DNA from: Pseudarthrobacter sp. IC2-21
GTDB taxonomy: Bacteria > Actinomycetota > Actinomycetes > Actinomycetales > Micrococcaceae
Direction: 5' to 3'
Assembly (NCBI RefSeq): GCF_034048115.1
Contig: NZ_CP139145.1
Location: 2,046,001-2,110,000, forward strand
DNA length: 64,000 bases
The notes below the pieces were generated by a model. The model saw nothing but the letters and a program-made list of their open reading frames with translations. It had not been told where the DNA came from and did not search any database. Below, one piece after another: positions 8,632-16,949 of the stretch. The first letter of the stretch is position 1. Every line of letters starts with the position of its first letter. A program made the translations under genes and the position numbers.

Positions 8632-10224
8632 ATGAATTCGAAACAAAAAGATGGTTGGCTAAAGGACATGTCAGACCTATTCCAGGATTACTCCGAGGCC
8701 GCCGGGCGCACCGGCGCCTACGACGAGATGTTCGCGCCGGGCCAGGAAGCCCGCGGCTCATACGTGGAGGTGGCGGACGCGCTCCGCAAGCTTTCCCTCG
8801 CCGACGTCAGTGCCCGCGCGGACTCCATGGCACGGACGTTCCTGGACCGTGGTGTGACCTTTGACTTTGCGGGGGAGGAGCGGCCATTTCCGCTCGATAT
8901 TGTGCCCCGTATCATTCCGGCCGATGAGTGGACTGTGCTGGAAAAGGGCGTGGCGCAGCGCGTGCGGGCCCTGGAAGCGTTCCTCAACGACGTCTACGAC
9001 AAAATGAATGTGGTGGCTGACGGCGTGATCCCGCGCCAGCTCGTCACCACCAGCGCCCACTTCCACCGCCAGGTGCACGGCTTCGAACCTGCGGGCGGGG
9101 TCCGGGTGCACATCTCCGGCATCGATGTGGTCCGTGACGCTGCCGGGACGTTCCGGGTCCTGGAGGACAACGTTCGCGTCCCCTCGGGCGTCAGCTATGT
9201 CCTGGAGAACCGTCGCGCCATGGCCAAGGGCCTGCCCGAGGCCTTCGGCCAGCAGCTGATCCGGCCCGTGGAGGAGTACCCGCGCCGGCTCCTGTCGGCA
9301 CTGCGTAAAACGGCACCCGCCGGCGTCGACGACCCCACGGTGGTGGTGCTGACCCCCGGTGTCTTCAACAGCGCCTACTTTGAACACACCCTGCTGGCCG
9401 GCCTGATGGGCGTGGAACTGGTCGAGGGCCGGGACCTCATCTGCCGCGGCAACCGTGTTTACATGCGCACCACCGCCGGCGAGCAGCGTGTGGATGTGAT
9501 TTACAAACGCATCGACGACGAGTTCCTGGACCCCCTGCAGTTCCGGTCGGACTCCATGCTGGGCTGCCCCGGCCTGGTCAACGCCGCCCGCGCCGGCGGC
9601 GTGACCATCGCCAACGCTGTGGGCAACGGCGTGGCCGATGACAAGCTGGTGTACAGCTATGTCCCGGACCTCATCCGTTATTACCTCAGCGAGGAACCCA
9701 TCATCGCGAACGTGGACACCTACCGGCTTGAGGAGAAGGAAGCCCGCGAGTACGTCCTGGACAACCTCGCCGAGCTTGTGGTCAAGCCCGTGGACGGGTC
9801 CGGCGGCAAGGGCCTGGTGATTGGTCCGGATGCGTCCAAGGATGAGCTTGAGGCCCTCCGCCACCGGGTCATTGCGGACCCGCGCGGGTGGATCGCGCAG
9901 CCCGTCCTGCAGCTGTCCACGGTGCCCACCCTGGGTGGGGACAAGTTCGGCCCCCGCCATGTGGACCTGCGCCCTTTCGCAGTGAACGACGGCGACGACG
10001 TCTGGGTGCTGCCCGGCGGCCTGACCCGTGTGGCGCTCAAGGAAGGCTCCCTGATAGTGAATTCCAGCCAGGGCGGCGGGTCCAAGGACACGTGGGTGCT
10101 GGCCGGTTCGCCGCAGGTGCCGGTGGAGACGGTTCCGCGGCCCACGATCTCCATCCGTGAGCGTGTGTCCGTCTGGCCGGTTGAAAGCAATTGGCGGGAC
10201 CGCCAGCCGGAGCAGCAGCAGTGA
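8632..10224 (+). CDS. Circularly permuted type 2 ATP-grasp protein (DUF404/DUF407)
   Basis: About 530 aa. It belongs to the circularly permuted ATP-grasp family (COG2308), predicted to form amide or peptide bonds by activating a carboxylate with ATP. The conserved core includes FPLDIVPRIIPADEW, the VRVPSGVSYVLENR block near residue 185, and the glycine-rich VVKPVDGSGGKG nucleotide loop near 387. It is first in a three-gene operon with an alpha-E protein and a transglutaminase, a combination conserved in many bacteria with no settled biochemical role. Starts at 8623, 8632 or 8668 are all possible. I prefer ATG 8632 because GGATGG lies 5 nt upstream. Confidence 0.85.
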   Translation: MNSKQKDGWLKDMSDLFQDYSEAAGRTGAYDEMFAPGQEARGSYVEVADALRKLSLADVSARADSMARTFLDRGVTFDFAGEERPFPLDIVPRIIPADEWTVLEKGVAQRVRALEAFLNDVYDKMNVVADGVIPRQLVTTSAHFHRQVHGFEPAGGVRVHISGIDVVRDAAGTFRVLEDNVRVPSGVSYVLENRRAMAKGLPEAFGQQLIRPVEEYPRRLLSALRKTAPAGVDDPTVVVLTPGVFNSAYFEHTLLAGLMGVELVEGRDLICRGNRVYMRTTAGEQRVDVIYKRIDDEFLDPLQFRSDSMLGCPGLVNAARAGGVTIANAVGNGVADDKLVYSYVPDLIRYYLSEEPIIANVDTYRLEEKEAREYVLDNLAELVVKPVDGSGGKGLVIGPDASKDELEALRHRVIADPRGWIAQPVLQLSTVPTLGGDKFGPRHVDLRPFAVNDGDDVWVLPGGLTRVALKEGSLIVNSSQGGGSKDTWVLAGSPQVPVETVPRPTISIRERVSVWPVESNWRDRQPEQQQ

Positions 10225-10299
10225 GCCGTCACCTGAATCCCGCATCATCACCCATGGGTTCAACCCCGCAGATTTCGGACGCCCAGGAGGTAGCCGCGA

Positions 10300-11226
10300 A
10301 TGCTTAGCCGTATTGCTGAGTCCCTTTTTTGGATCGGACGGTATGTTGAGCGCGCCGACGGTACCGCGCGCATCCTGGACGTGCACCTCGAACGCCTCAA
10401 CCACCTGCCCATGGAGGAGCGCCGCCGGGTGGCCCAGGAACTGCTCGCGGTGATGGGCGCCCGGCCGCAGAGTGAAGACTTCGGCCTGCCGGAGCTGCTG
10501 CACGCCCTGGCGTACGACAAAACCAGCGCCACCTCCATTGCGGGGTCTTTGGGCGCAGCCCGGGAAAACGCACGGCGCGCCCGCGAGACCGTATCCTCCG
10601 GCCTGTGGGAGAGCCTGAACACCACGTACTACGGGCTGAGCCAGCACCGCAAGGACGTGGTGGGGACCTACCGGTTCTGTAACTGGACGCTGGAACGGAC
10701 CGCCATGGTCAGCGGCCTGGCCGACACCACGGTGAGCCATGACGAGAGCTGGCTGTTCCTGGTGCTCGGCCGGTCCCTGGAGCGCGCGGACATGACCGCC
10801 CGGATGCTCTCCACCCGCGATGTCCTGTCCGCGGGCATGTCCTGGGTGAACATGCTGCGGTGCGCCGGGGCCTATGAATCCTTCCTGCGCACCCGGAGGG
10901 CCGCCTTCGGTGACCAGCATGCGGCCGAGTTCCTGCTGCTGGACCGGCTGTTCCCGCGTTCGATTGTTTACGCCCTGCGTGACGCCGATGAGTGCCTCGC
11001 GAAGCTGGATCCGTCCGCGCAGCGCGTGGGCTTCATCAACGACGCCCGCCGCATCGTGGGCCAGGCCCGCACCTTCCTTGAGTTCCACCGCACGGACGAC
11101 CTGATGTCCGAACTGCCCGAGCACATGGAACGCGTGCAGAAGGCCGTGGCCCAGGCGTCGGACGCCATTTCCCGTAAATACTTCAATCAGGCGGACGAGC
11201 TGGCCTGGGTGGGAGAAGTTTCATGA
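10300..11226 (+). CDS. Alpha-E domain protein (DUF403)
   Basis: A 308-aa, mostly helical protein of the alpha-E family (COG2307), beginning with the characteristic MLSRIAESLFWIGRYVERAD. Its biochemical role is unknown. It always travels with the permuted ATP-grasp protein and a transglutaminase, which suggests a subunit or scaffold of one system. Start ATG 10300 is preceded by CAGGAGG at a good distance. Its TGA overlaps the ATG of the transglutaminase gene (ATGA), indicating translational coupling. Confidence 0.88.
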   Translation: MLSRIAESLFWIGRYVERADGTARILDVHLERLNHLPMEERRRVAQELLAVMGARPQSEDFGLPELLHALAYDKTSATSIAGSLGAARENARRARETVSSGLWESLNTTYYGLSQHRKDVVGTYRFCNWTLERTAMVSGLADTTVSHDESWLFLVLGRSLERADMTARMLSTRDVLSAGMSWVNMLRCAGAYESFLRTRRAAFGDQHAAEFLLLDRLFPRSIVYALRDADECLAKLDPSAQRVGFINDARRIVGQARTFLEFHRTDDLMSELPEHMERVQKAVAQASDAISRKYFNQADELAWVGEVS

Positions 11227-12074
11227 CCCGGCTGAGCATCATCCACACCACGGCCTACAAGTACAACAAGCGCGTCACGCTGTCGTACAACGAGGCCCGC
11301 ATGACACCCCTGACGGACGCCCAGCAGGTGGTTCTGGAGTCCGTGCTCAAAGTGTCTCCCTCGCAGGCTGCGGTCAGCACCTACCGGGACTACTGGGGCA
11401 CCAGGGTCACGGCGTTCGACATGCAGATGCCGCACGAGCATCTCGAGGTGGTTTCCAACATCACCGTCGAGGTGTACCGGGCAGAAAAGATCCCCGCAGA
11501 GGCGGACATTGTCGGCTGGGATGTCCTGGCATCAGAGGAAACGTTGAACGGGTTCAGCGATTGGCTGCCCCAGTCCCAGCTGAGCCGGCCGGGTGACGAA
11601 GTCCTGGGAATCATTCCGGGCGTTGTTGAAGGCAAGAACCCGCATGAGGCTGCGATGGCCGTCTTCGAATGGATGCGCGGGGAGATGACCTACATGTCCG
11701 GTTCCACCGCTGTCACCACCAACGCGGAAGAGGCCTGGGGGCAGCGGCAGGGCGTCTGCCAGGACCTCGCCCACCTCGCCATCGGCGCACTGCGCAGCTG
11801 CGGGATCCCGGCCCGGTACGTCTCCGGCTACCTGCACCCGAGATCGACGGCGGCGATCGGCGAGACCGTCGCGGGCCAGTCGCACGCATGGCTCGAGTTC
11901 TGGGACGGGGCCTGGCGCAGCTGGGACCCCACCAACCACAAGCCGGCGGGGGATTTCCACGTGACGGTGGCCAGGGGCCGTGACTACCGCGACGTGCCGC
12001 CGCTGAAGGGAATCCTCTCCGGCGGCGGCGGGTCGGCGCTGAGCGTCAGCGTGGAAATCACCCGCCTGGCGTAG
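11223..12074 (+). CDS. Transglutaminase-like family protein
   Basis: 283 aa with the papain-like transglutaminase core of COG1305. The catalytic triad is visible: Cys179 in QGVCQDLAH, His221 in QSHAWLEF, and Asp235 in WDPTNH. An N-terminal beta-rich domain (residues 1-90) matches the family's usual extension. No signal peptide or membrane segment is seen, so a cytoplasmic peptidase or amide-modifying activity is likely. It is the last gene of the ATP-grasp/alpha-E operon, translationally coupled to the gene before it. The predicted pairing of amide-bond formation and amide-bond cleavage or transfer suggests that a small peptide product or protein tag is handled. Confidence 0.88.
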   Translation: MTRLSIIHTTAYKYNKRVTLSYNEARMTPLTDAQQVVLESVLKVSPSQAAVSTYRDYWGTRVTAFDMQMPHEHLEVVSNITVEVYRAEKIPAEADIVGWDVLASEETLNGFSDWLPQSQLSRPGDEVLGIIPGVVEGKNPHEAAMAVFEWMRGEMTYMSGSTAVTTNAEEAWGQRQGVCQDLAHLAIGALRSCGIPARYVSGYLHPRSTAAIGETVAGQSHAWLEFWDGAWRSWDPTNHKPAGDFHVTVARGRDYRDVPPLKGILSGGGGSALSVSVEITRLA

Positions 12075-12092
12075 GCAGGGCGGCTCCGCTGA

Positions 12093-12560
12093 TCACTCAG
12101 GCGAGGCCTTGGCCGCTCCGCTGAGCTGCGTCCACCAGGTCATCGGCGCGGTGACCTTGAACCGGCGGCCCGTCAGGACGTCCGGGCTGACCCGGATGAA
12201 GGTGTCCTTCTTACCTGCCTGCCACGGGAACAGGTACAGTGCGGCCGTATCCAGGACGCCTTCGGTGCCCTTGATGGCGGCCGCGGGCCCTTTGAGGACC
12301 ACACTCCAGGCGAGCCCGGTGACGGCATCCACGCCGTCGGCTTCGACTGCCACGCGGGAACCTCCGGATGCCGCCGCCAGCTTGGTCCCCTGGCCCGTGC
12401 GGAAGACGATCGTTCCCCCGTCCACCGTGTAGTTGATGGGGAAGATGTCCGGATGACCGTCCACAAGGACCGCGAGCCGGCCCACGGAGACTGTCCGGAG
12501 GAGTTCCCAGCATTCATGGTGTTCCAGGTTGTGGACTTCGGTAATTGGTTCGCTAGTCAT
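12093..12560 (-). CDS. Pyridoxamine 5'-phosphate oxidase-like flavin-binding protein
   Basis: 155 aa, FMN-binding split-barrel fold of the PNPOx-like/NimA group. The motif VGRLAVLVDGHPDIFPINY near residues 25-45 and the RTGQGTKL segment are typical of this class. Such proteins bind flavin or F420 and some reduce nitro compounds, so a specific substrate cannot be given. Start ATG 12560 is chosen because TAGGCT ends 7 nt upstream, and an open frame reaching 12596 lacks conserved sequence. It is convergent with the transglutaminase gene, 18 nt away, and downstream of the SDR gene on the same strand. Confidence 0.82.
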   Translation of the reverse strand: MTSEPITEVHNLEHHECWELLRTVSVGRLAVLVDGHPDIFPINYTVDGGTIVFRTGQGTKLAAASGGSRVAVEADGVDAVTGLAWSVVLKGPAAAIKGTEGVLDTAALYLFPWQAGKKDTFIRVSPDVLTGRRFKVTAPMTWWTQLSGAAKASPE

Positions 12561-12567
12561 GAAGCCG

Positions 12568-12573
12568 AGCCTA
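12568..12573 (-). promoter_or_regulatory. -10 element of PNPOx-like gene (leaderless)
   Basis: TAGGCT on the minus strand ends 7 nt before ATG 12560. It is one of five identical TAGGCT hexamers in this position in the window. Confidence 0.5.
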
Positions 12574-12609
12574 CGCTGTGCGGACCTCGTCAGCACAGTG
12601 CCCTTCTGC

Positions 12610-14073
12610 CTACCAGGGGCTGGGCTTGTAATCCTTCAGGAAGACCCCGTACTGGTCCTCGCCGTTCTCGCCCATCACGATAGGGTCGTAGACCCTGGCG
12701 GCCCCGTCCACCAGGTCCAGCGGAGCGTGGAAGCCCTCTTCCATCAGCCGCACCTTGGTAAAATGCGGGCGCTCGTCGGTGATCCACCCGGTGTCCACGG
12801 CCGTCATCAGGATGCCATCAGCGTCCAGCATTTCCTTGGCGCTGGTCCGGGTCATCATGTTCAGGGCCGCCTTTGCCATGTTGGTATGCGGATGCCCAGG
12901 GCCTTTGTACGCGCGGGAGAACTGGCCCTCCATGGCCGAGACGTTCACGATGTACTTCCGGTGCGCTGTGGACCGTTTCATGGCCTCACGGAGCCTGCTG
13001 ACCAGCAGGAACGGGGCTGTGACGTTGCAGAGCTGGACCTCGAGCATCTCCAGCGGATCCACCTCATCCACCACCTGGGTCCAGCTGTTGATGCTTGCCA
13101 GGTCCGGAACCAGGCCGCCGGCGTCAATCGCGGTGCCTGACGCGATGCGCTCCAACGACGCCGAGCCCGTGGACAGGGCCAGCGAGGTGATGGCGTCGCC
13201 GGCCAGGACCGGATGGTCGGTTACGCTGCCGGCCAGGGCGAGCGGGTGTTTGTCGTGCGCGTGGCCAAACGTCAGCAGTTCCGGGCCGCCGTTGGCAGGC
13301 TCGAGTTCGGCGGGGAGCGGTTCGTCTTCGGCGTCCACCAGCGGTTTGTAGGCATTGCCGGAGCGCCGCACCGTCTGGGCCGCGTTGTTGATGATGATGT
13401 CCAGCGGGCCGGCGGCGTTCAGGGAATCGGTCAGCGCCATGACCTGGGAGGGGTCGCGCAGGTCGATGCCTACAATCCGAAGCCGGTGCAGCCAGTCGCT
13501 GCTGTCCTCCATGGCGGCGAAACGGCGCGCGGCGTCCTTGGGGAACCTGGTGGTGATGGTGGTGTGCGCGCCGTCCCGCAGCAGCCGCAGGGCAATGTAC
13601 ATGCCGATCTTGGCGCGTCCGCCGGTGAGCAGCGCACGCCGGCCGGTGAGATCGGTCCGGGCGTCCCGCTTGCCGTGGTTGAAAGCAGCGCACTCAGGGC
13701 AGAGCTGATGGTAGAAGGCGTCCACCTGGGTGTAGTGCTGTTTGCAGATGTAGCAGGGCCGGGACCGGATCAGGTGGCCGGCAACTTCGCCTGTCGCCGA
13801 GCTGGCCAGCTTGTTTCCGCGGGTCTCGTCATCGATGCGGTCGGGCGCGGCCGTGGCTGTCCGGGCAAGGACTTCCCGGTCGGCTTCTGAGATGAGGTCG
13901 CGCTTGGTGACCCGGCGGTGGCGCTTGACGGCCTTGAACATTTTCCCGGTGGCCCGGCGCACGGAAACGTAGTCCGGGTGTTCCTCGTCGTAGACGTGGA
14001 TGGTGTTCAGAACCTTGAGGCAGGCCTGAATTTCCTCAGGCGTCAGCCCGGCTGACAGATCGGGGGAGCTCAT
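12610..14073 (-). CDS. SDR-fold protein with internal zinc ribbon and atypical active site
   Basis: 487 aa, far longer than a classical SDR (about 250). Residues 1-100 are helical and unassigned. A four-cysteine ribbon follows: C107xxC110 and C125xxC128. Then comes a Rossmann SDR domain with TGGRAKIG at 150-157 and the NNAAQT motif. The active-site serine position is kept (Ser379 in NVSAMEG), but the YxxxK motif reads TNMAK, so Thr397 replaces Tyr while Lys401 remains. Tyr389, 8 residues before, might substitute. The enzyme may still use a different proton donor or may only bind NAD(P). ATG 14073 has TAAAAT 7 nt upstream. Function is unknown. Confidence 0.8.
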   Translation of the reverse strand: MSSPDLSAGLTPEEIQACLKVLNTIHVYDEEHPDYVSVRRATGKMFKAVKRHRRVTKRDLISEADREVLARTATAAPDRIDDETRGNKLASSATGEVAGHLIRSRPCYICKQHYTQVDAFYHQLCPECAAFNHGKRDARTDLTGRRALLTGGRAKIGMYIALRLLRDGAHTTITTRFPKDAARRFAAMEDSSDWLHRLRIVGIDLRDPSQVMALTDSLNAAGPLDIIINNAAQTVRRSGNAYKPLVDAEDEPLPAELEPANGGPELLTFGHAHDKHPLALAGSVTDHPVLAGDAITSLALSTGSASLERIASGTAIDAGGLVPDLASINSWTQVVDEVDPLEMLEVQLCNVTAPFLLVSRLREAMKRSTAHRKYIVNVSAMEGQFSRAYKGPGHPHTNMAKAALNMMTRTSAKEMLDADGILMTAVDTGWITDERPHFTKVRLMEEGFHAPLDLVDGAARVYDPIVMGENGEDQYGVFLKDYKPSPW

Positions 14074-14080
14074 TGGGCCA

Positions 14081-14086
14081 ATTTTA
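14081..14086 (-). promoter_or_regulatory. -10 element of zinc-ribbon SDR gene (leaderless)
   Basis: TAAAAT on the minus strand ends 7 nt before ATG 14073. It lies just downstream of the glgC terminator hairpin. Confidence 0.5.
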
Positions 14087-14093
14087 CAGCCTG

Positions 14094-14133
14094 CCGGAAG
14101 CCCGGCCCAACGGCGGACGGGCCGGGCTTCCGG
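14094..14133 (-). terminator. Terminator hairpin after glgC
   Basis: A perfect 15-bp GC-rich stem (CCGGAAGCCCGGCCC and its complement) with a 10-nt loop, 6 nt after the glgC stop on the minus strand. It lacks a long U-tract, as is common in actinobacteria. Confidence 0.75.
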
Positions 14134-14139
14134 ATGGTG

Positions 14140-15552
14140 CTAGGACTTGGTTGGGTGGCCCTGCGCTGAGACGCCGACGGCGGCAGCCTGCACCTCTGCC
14201 ACCTTGTCCACGGAATCGCGCAGCTCGGACCATCTTTCCGTTGCTGCCCGTACCGCGTCAGGCACGATGATCAGGTTGGCCGCTGCCAGTGCGCGCTCCG
14301 CCTCTTCCGGCTCGGGGACGAACTGACCTTTTGACAGCACGGTGATGCCTGAGTCCGTGACCTTGAAGCCGCGGGCCCGGTCGAGGTCATGGTCAAGGCC
14401 GATCGCAGCGCCGGCCGGGACCTTGACGTTCTTGTCGATGATCGCGCGCTTTACGACGGCCTCTTCACCGACGTTGACCTTGTCCATCAGCACAGAGTCG
14501 AGCACCCGGCTGGACCGGCCGACAAAGACGTCGTTGGAAAGCACGGAACCCTCCACGATGCCACCCGAAATCACGCAGCCGCTCGCAACAATCGAGTCCA
14601 GGGCCGAACCGACCGTGTTTCCCTCGCCGCGGACGAACTTGGCCGGTGGCGAAATGCTTTGCCTCGTGTAGATGGGCCATTCAGAGTTGTACAGATTGAA
14701 GATCGGCACCGGCGAGATGAGATCCATGTGCGCGTCGTAGAAGGAGTCAATGGTGCCGACGTCGCGCCAATAGGTGCGGTCACGTTCGGTGGAGCCGGGG
14801 ATGTCGTTAAGTGTGAAGTCATAGACGCCCGCCTCGCCCTGGCTGACGAAGTAGGGGATGATGTCGCCGCCCATGTCATGTTTGGTGTCAAGGCGTTCGG
14901 CGTCCACGTGCAAGGCCGCCACCAGGGCGTCGGCGTCGAAAACGTAGTTGCCCATGGAGGCCAGGAATTGGCTGGGGTCGGCAGCGAGGCCGGGTGTGGT
15001 GGCGGGCTTCTCCACGAACGCCGCAATCTTCTGGGCGTCGTTCTGGTCCACCTCGATCACACCGAACTGATTGGCCATGCTCAGTGGCTGCCGCACCGCG
15101 GCAACAGTGGCTTTGGCTCCGCTGAGGACGTGCTGCTCCACCATTTGGCCGAAGTCCATCCGATACACATGGTCCGCGCCAACAACGACGACGATGTCGG
15201 GGTTGGCGTCGTGGATCAGGTTCAGGGACTGGTAGATGGCGTTGGCGCTGCCCAGGAACCAGCTCTTCCCGACGCGCTGCTGCGCGGGAACGGAAGCCAC
15301 ATAGTTGCCCAGCTGGGTGGACATGCGCCACGCTTCGGAGATATGCCGGTCAAGACTGTGGGATTTATATTGTGTAAGGACAACGATTTGCAAATAGCGC
15401 GAATTCACCAGGTTGGAAATCGCAAAATCGATGAGGCGGTAACTGCCCGCGAAAGGCACAGCAGGTTTGGCCCGGTCCGCCGTCAGTGGCATAAGCCTGT
15501 TTCCCTCGCCACCTGCAAGGACAATGGCCAGGACTTTTTTGTTTATCGGCAT
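14140..15552 (-). CDS. glgC: Glucose-1-phosphate adenylyltransferase
   Basis: Makes ADP-glucose from glucose 1-phosphate and ATP for glycogen and related alpha-glucan synthesis. 470 aa. The N-terminal nucleotidyltransferase domain carries [13 protein letters not shown] near residue 10 and the [14 protein letters not shown] block. A left-handed beta-helix domain with hexapeptide-like repeats occupies the last 150 residues, ending in an extra C-terminal helical tail of about 50 residues that is longer than usual. Start ATG 15552 has AGGAG 8 nt upstream, and the open frame to 15615 has no conserved residues. It diverges from glgA across about 100 nt. Confidence 0.95.
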   Translation of the reverse strand: MPINKKVLAIVLAGGEGNRLMPLTADRAKPAVPFAGSYRLIDFAISNLVNSRYLQIVVLTQYKSHSLDRHISEAWRMSTQLGNYVASVPAQQRVGKSWFLGSANAIYQSLNLIHDANPDIVVVVGADHVYRMDFGQMVEQHVLSGAKATVAAVRQPLSMANQFGVIEVDQNDAQKIAAFVEKPATTPGLAADPSQFLASMGNYVFDADALVAALHVDAERLDTKHDMGGDIIPYFVSQGEAGVYDFTLNDIPGSTERDRTYWRDVGTIDSFYDAHMDLISPVPIFNLYNSEWPIYTRQSISPPAKFVRGEGNTVGSALDSIVASGCVISGGIVEGSVLSNDVFVGRSSRVLDSVLMDKVNVGEEAVVKRAIIDKNVKVPAGAAIGLDHDLDRARGFKVTDSGITVLSKGQFVPEPEEAERALAAANLIIVPDAVRAATERWSELRDSVDKVAEVQAAAVGVSAQGHPTKS

Positions 15553-15640
15553 AGTGGTCGCTCCTGTACGCCTTCGTAACTCCCCAAACAATCCGGCATG
15601 CCCGGACTCCTTCACACTAGAACAGATACGGCGGAACGAC

Positions 15641-15646
15641 TACCTT
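15641..15646 (+). promoter_or_regulatory. -10 element of glgA (leaderless)
   Basis: TACCTT ends 7 nt before GTG 15654. This decides the start in favour of GTG 15654 over the TTG at 15645, which lies inside the hexamer. Confidence 0.45.
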
Positions 15647-15653
15647 GGGTAAC

Positions 15654-16850
15654 GTGCGAATAGACATTGTGACTAAAGAGTTCCCGCCGGAAATCTACGG
15701 TGGCGCCGGAGTCCACGTGGCCGAGTTGAGCAGGGTGCTTAGTAAGCACGTTGACCTGCAGGTTCGAGCCTTTGGGGCGCCCCGCGACGCTGATTACCAC
15801 GGTGCCGGGGTGACCTCCTATGCCGTGCCCGAGGACCTCGGTTCGGCCAACCCGGCCGTGCAGACCCTGGGCGTGGACCTGCGCATCGTGCCGGACATCG
15901 AGGGGGCCGATCTGGTCCATTCCCATACCTGGTACGCGAACATGGCGGGGCACCTGGCCTCACTGCTGCACGGCATCCCGCACGTTCTCAGCGCACACAG
16001 CCTGGAGCCCCTCCGCCCTTGGAAAGCTGAGCAGCTTGGTGGCGGCTATGCACTGTCCTCCTGGGTGGAAAAAACCGCTTACGAGGCCGCGGCGGCAATC
16101 ATCGCCGTCTCGGAAGGAATGCGCCAGGACATCCTGCGCAGCTACCCGGAGGTTGATCCCGCCAAGGTCAGGGTGGTCCACAACGGCATCGACGTCGATC
16201 TGTGGCAGCGTGATGAAGGCGAGGACGCGGTGCGCGCACTCGGCATCGACCCGCAGAAACCGAGCGTCGTGTTTGTAGGCCGGAACACGCGCCAGAAGGG
16301 CGTCCCGTACCTGCTGCGTGCGGCCGCCAAGTTGCCCGCCGATGTGCAGCTGGTCCTGTGCCTGGGCGCAGCGGACACCCCTGAGCTGGCGGCGGAGACA
16401 GCCCGCCTCATTGAGGAGCTGCAGCGGCAGCGGACCGGCGTCATCCTCATCGAACGGATGCTGCCGCGCCACGAGCTGATCCAGGTCCTCAGCCACGCCA
16501 CCGCCTTCGCCTGCCCGTCGATCTACGAGCCGCTCGGCATCGTGAACCTGGAAGCCATGGCGTGCGGGGCGGCCGTGGTGGCCAGCGCCACCGGCGGCAT
16601 CCCTGAGGTGGTCCAGCACGGTGAGACGGGCCTCCTGGTGGACCTGGAGCAGGTCACCGACGGCACCGGAACGCCGCTGGACCCGGAGAAGTTCGTGACC
16701 GAGTTCGCCGCGGCCCTGACCGAGGTTGTGTCGGACCCCGAAAGGGCCCGGGCCATGGGGCAGGCAGGCCGCCGCCGTGCCGAGGAGCACTTCTCCTGGG
16801 AGTCCATCACGGAGACCACCCTCGAGGTCTACCGTTCCGTGCTCTCCTAA
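15654..16850 (+). CDS. glgA: Glycogen synthase, actinobacterial GT4 type
   Basis: A family GT4 glycosyltransferase using ADP-glucose. In actinobacteria, homologues make alpha-1,4-glucan or maltose 1-phosphate (GlgM). 398 aa with two Rossmann domains. The N-terminal block KEFPPEIYGGAGVHV binds substrate. The C-terminal domain carries GRNTRQKG and the nucleotide-sugar motif EPLGIVNLEAMA. Start GTG 15654 gives MRIDIVTKEF and fits the promoter spacing. It diverges from glgC, so the two enzymes that make and use ADP-glucose share a control region. A long GC hairpin ends the transcript. Confidence 0.92.
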   Translation: MRIDIVTKEFPPEIYGGAGVHVAELSRVLSKHVDLQVRAFGAPRDADYHGAGVTSYAVPEDLGSANPAVQTLGVDLRIVPDIEGADLVHSHTWYANMAGHLASLLHGIPHVLSAHSLEPLRPWKAEQLGGGYALSSWVEKTAYEAAAAIIAVSEGMRQDILRSYPEVDPAKVRVVHNGIDVDLWQRDEGEDAVRALGIDPQKPSVVFVGRNTRQKGVPYLLRAAAKLPADVQLVLCLGAADTPELAAETARLIEELQRQRTGVILIERMLPRHELIQVLSHATAFACPSIYEPLGIVNLEAMACGAAVVASATGGIPEVVQHGETGLLVDLEQVTDGTGTPLDPEKFVTEFAAALTEVVSDPERARAMGQAGRRRAEEHFSWESITETTLEVYRSVLS

Positions 16851-16877
16851 CGCGCGGCAGTAACCGAGAGAGAGAAC

Positions 16878-16922
16878 GCACGACGGCGCCGTTCCCACCA
16901 AAGGGGAGCGGCGCCGTCGTGC
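16878..16922 (+). terminator. Terminator hairpin between convergent glgA and acyl-CoA oxidase gene
   Basis: A 14-bp perfect stem (GCACGACGGCGCCG and complement) with a 17-nt loop, no T-run. It lies between two convergent genes and could serve both. Confidence 0.75.
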
Positions 16923-16949
16923 ATTGACTCGCTGGAGGATCTGCCGCGG

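Noticed and set aside
8758..11124. 788-residue open frame on the minus strand
   Set aside because: It lies antisense to the ATP-grasp and alpha-E genes, both of which have clear family motifs. The antisense product has no recognisable domain and the frame is open because of high GC content.
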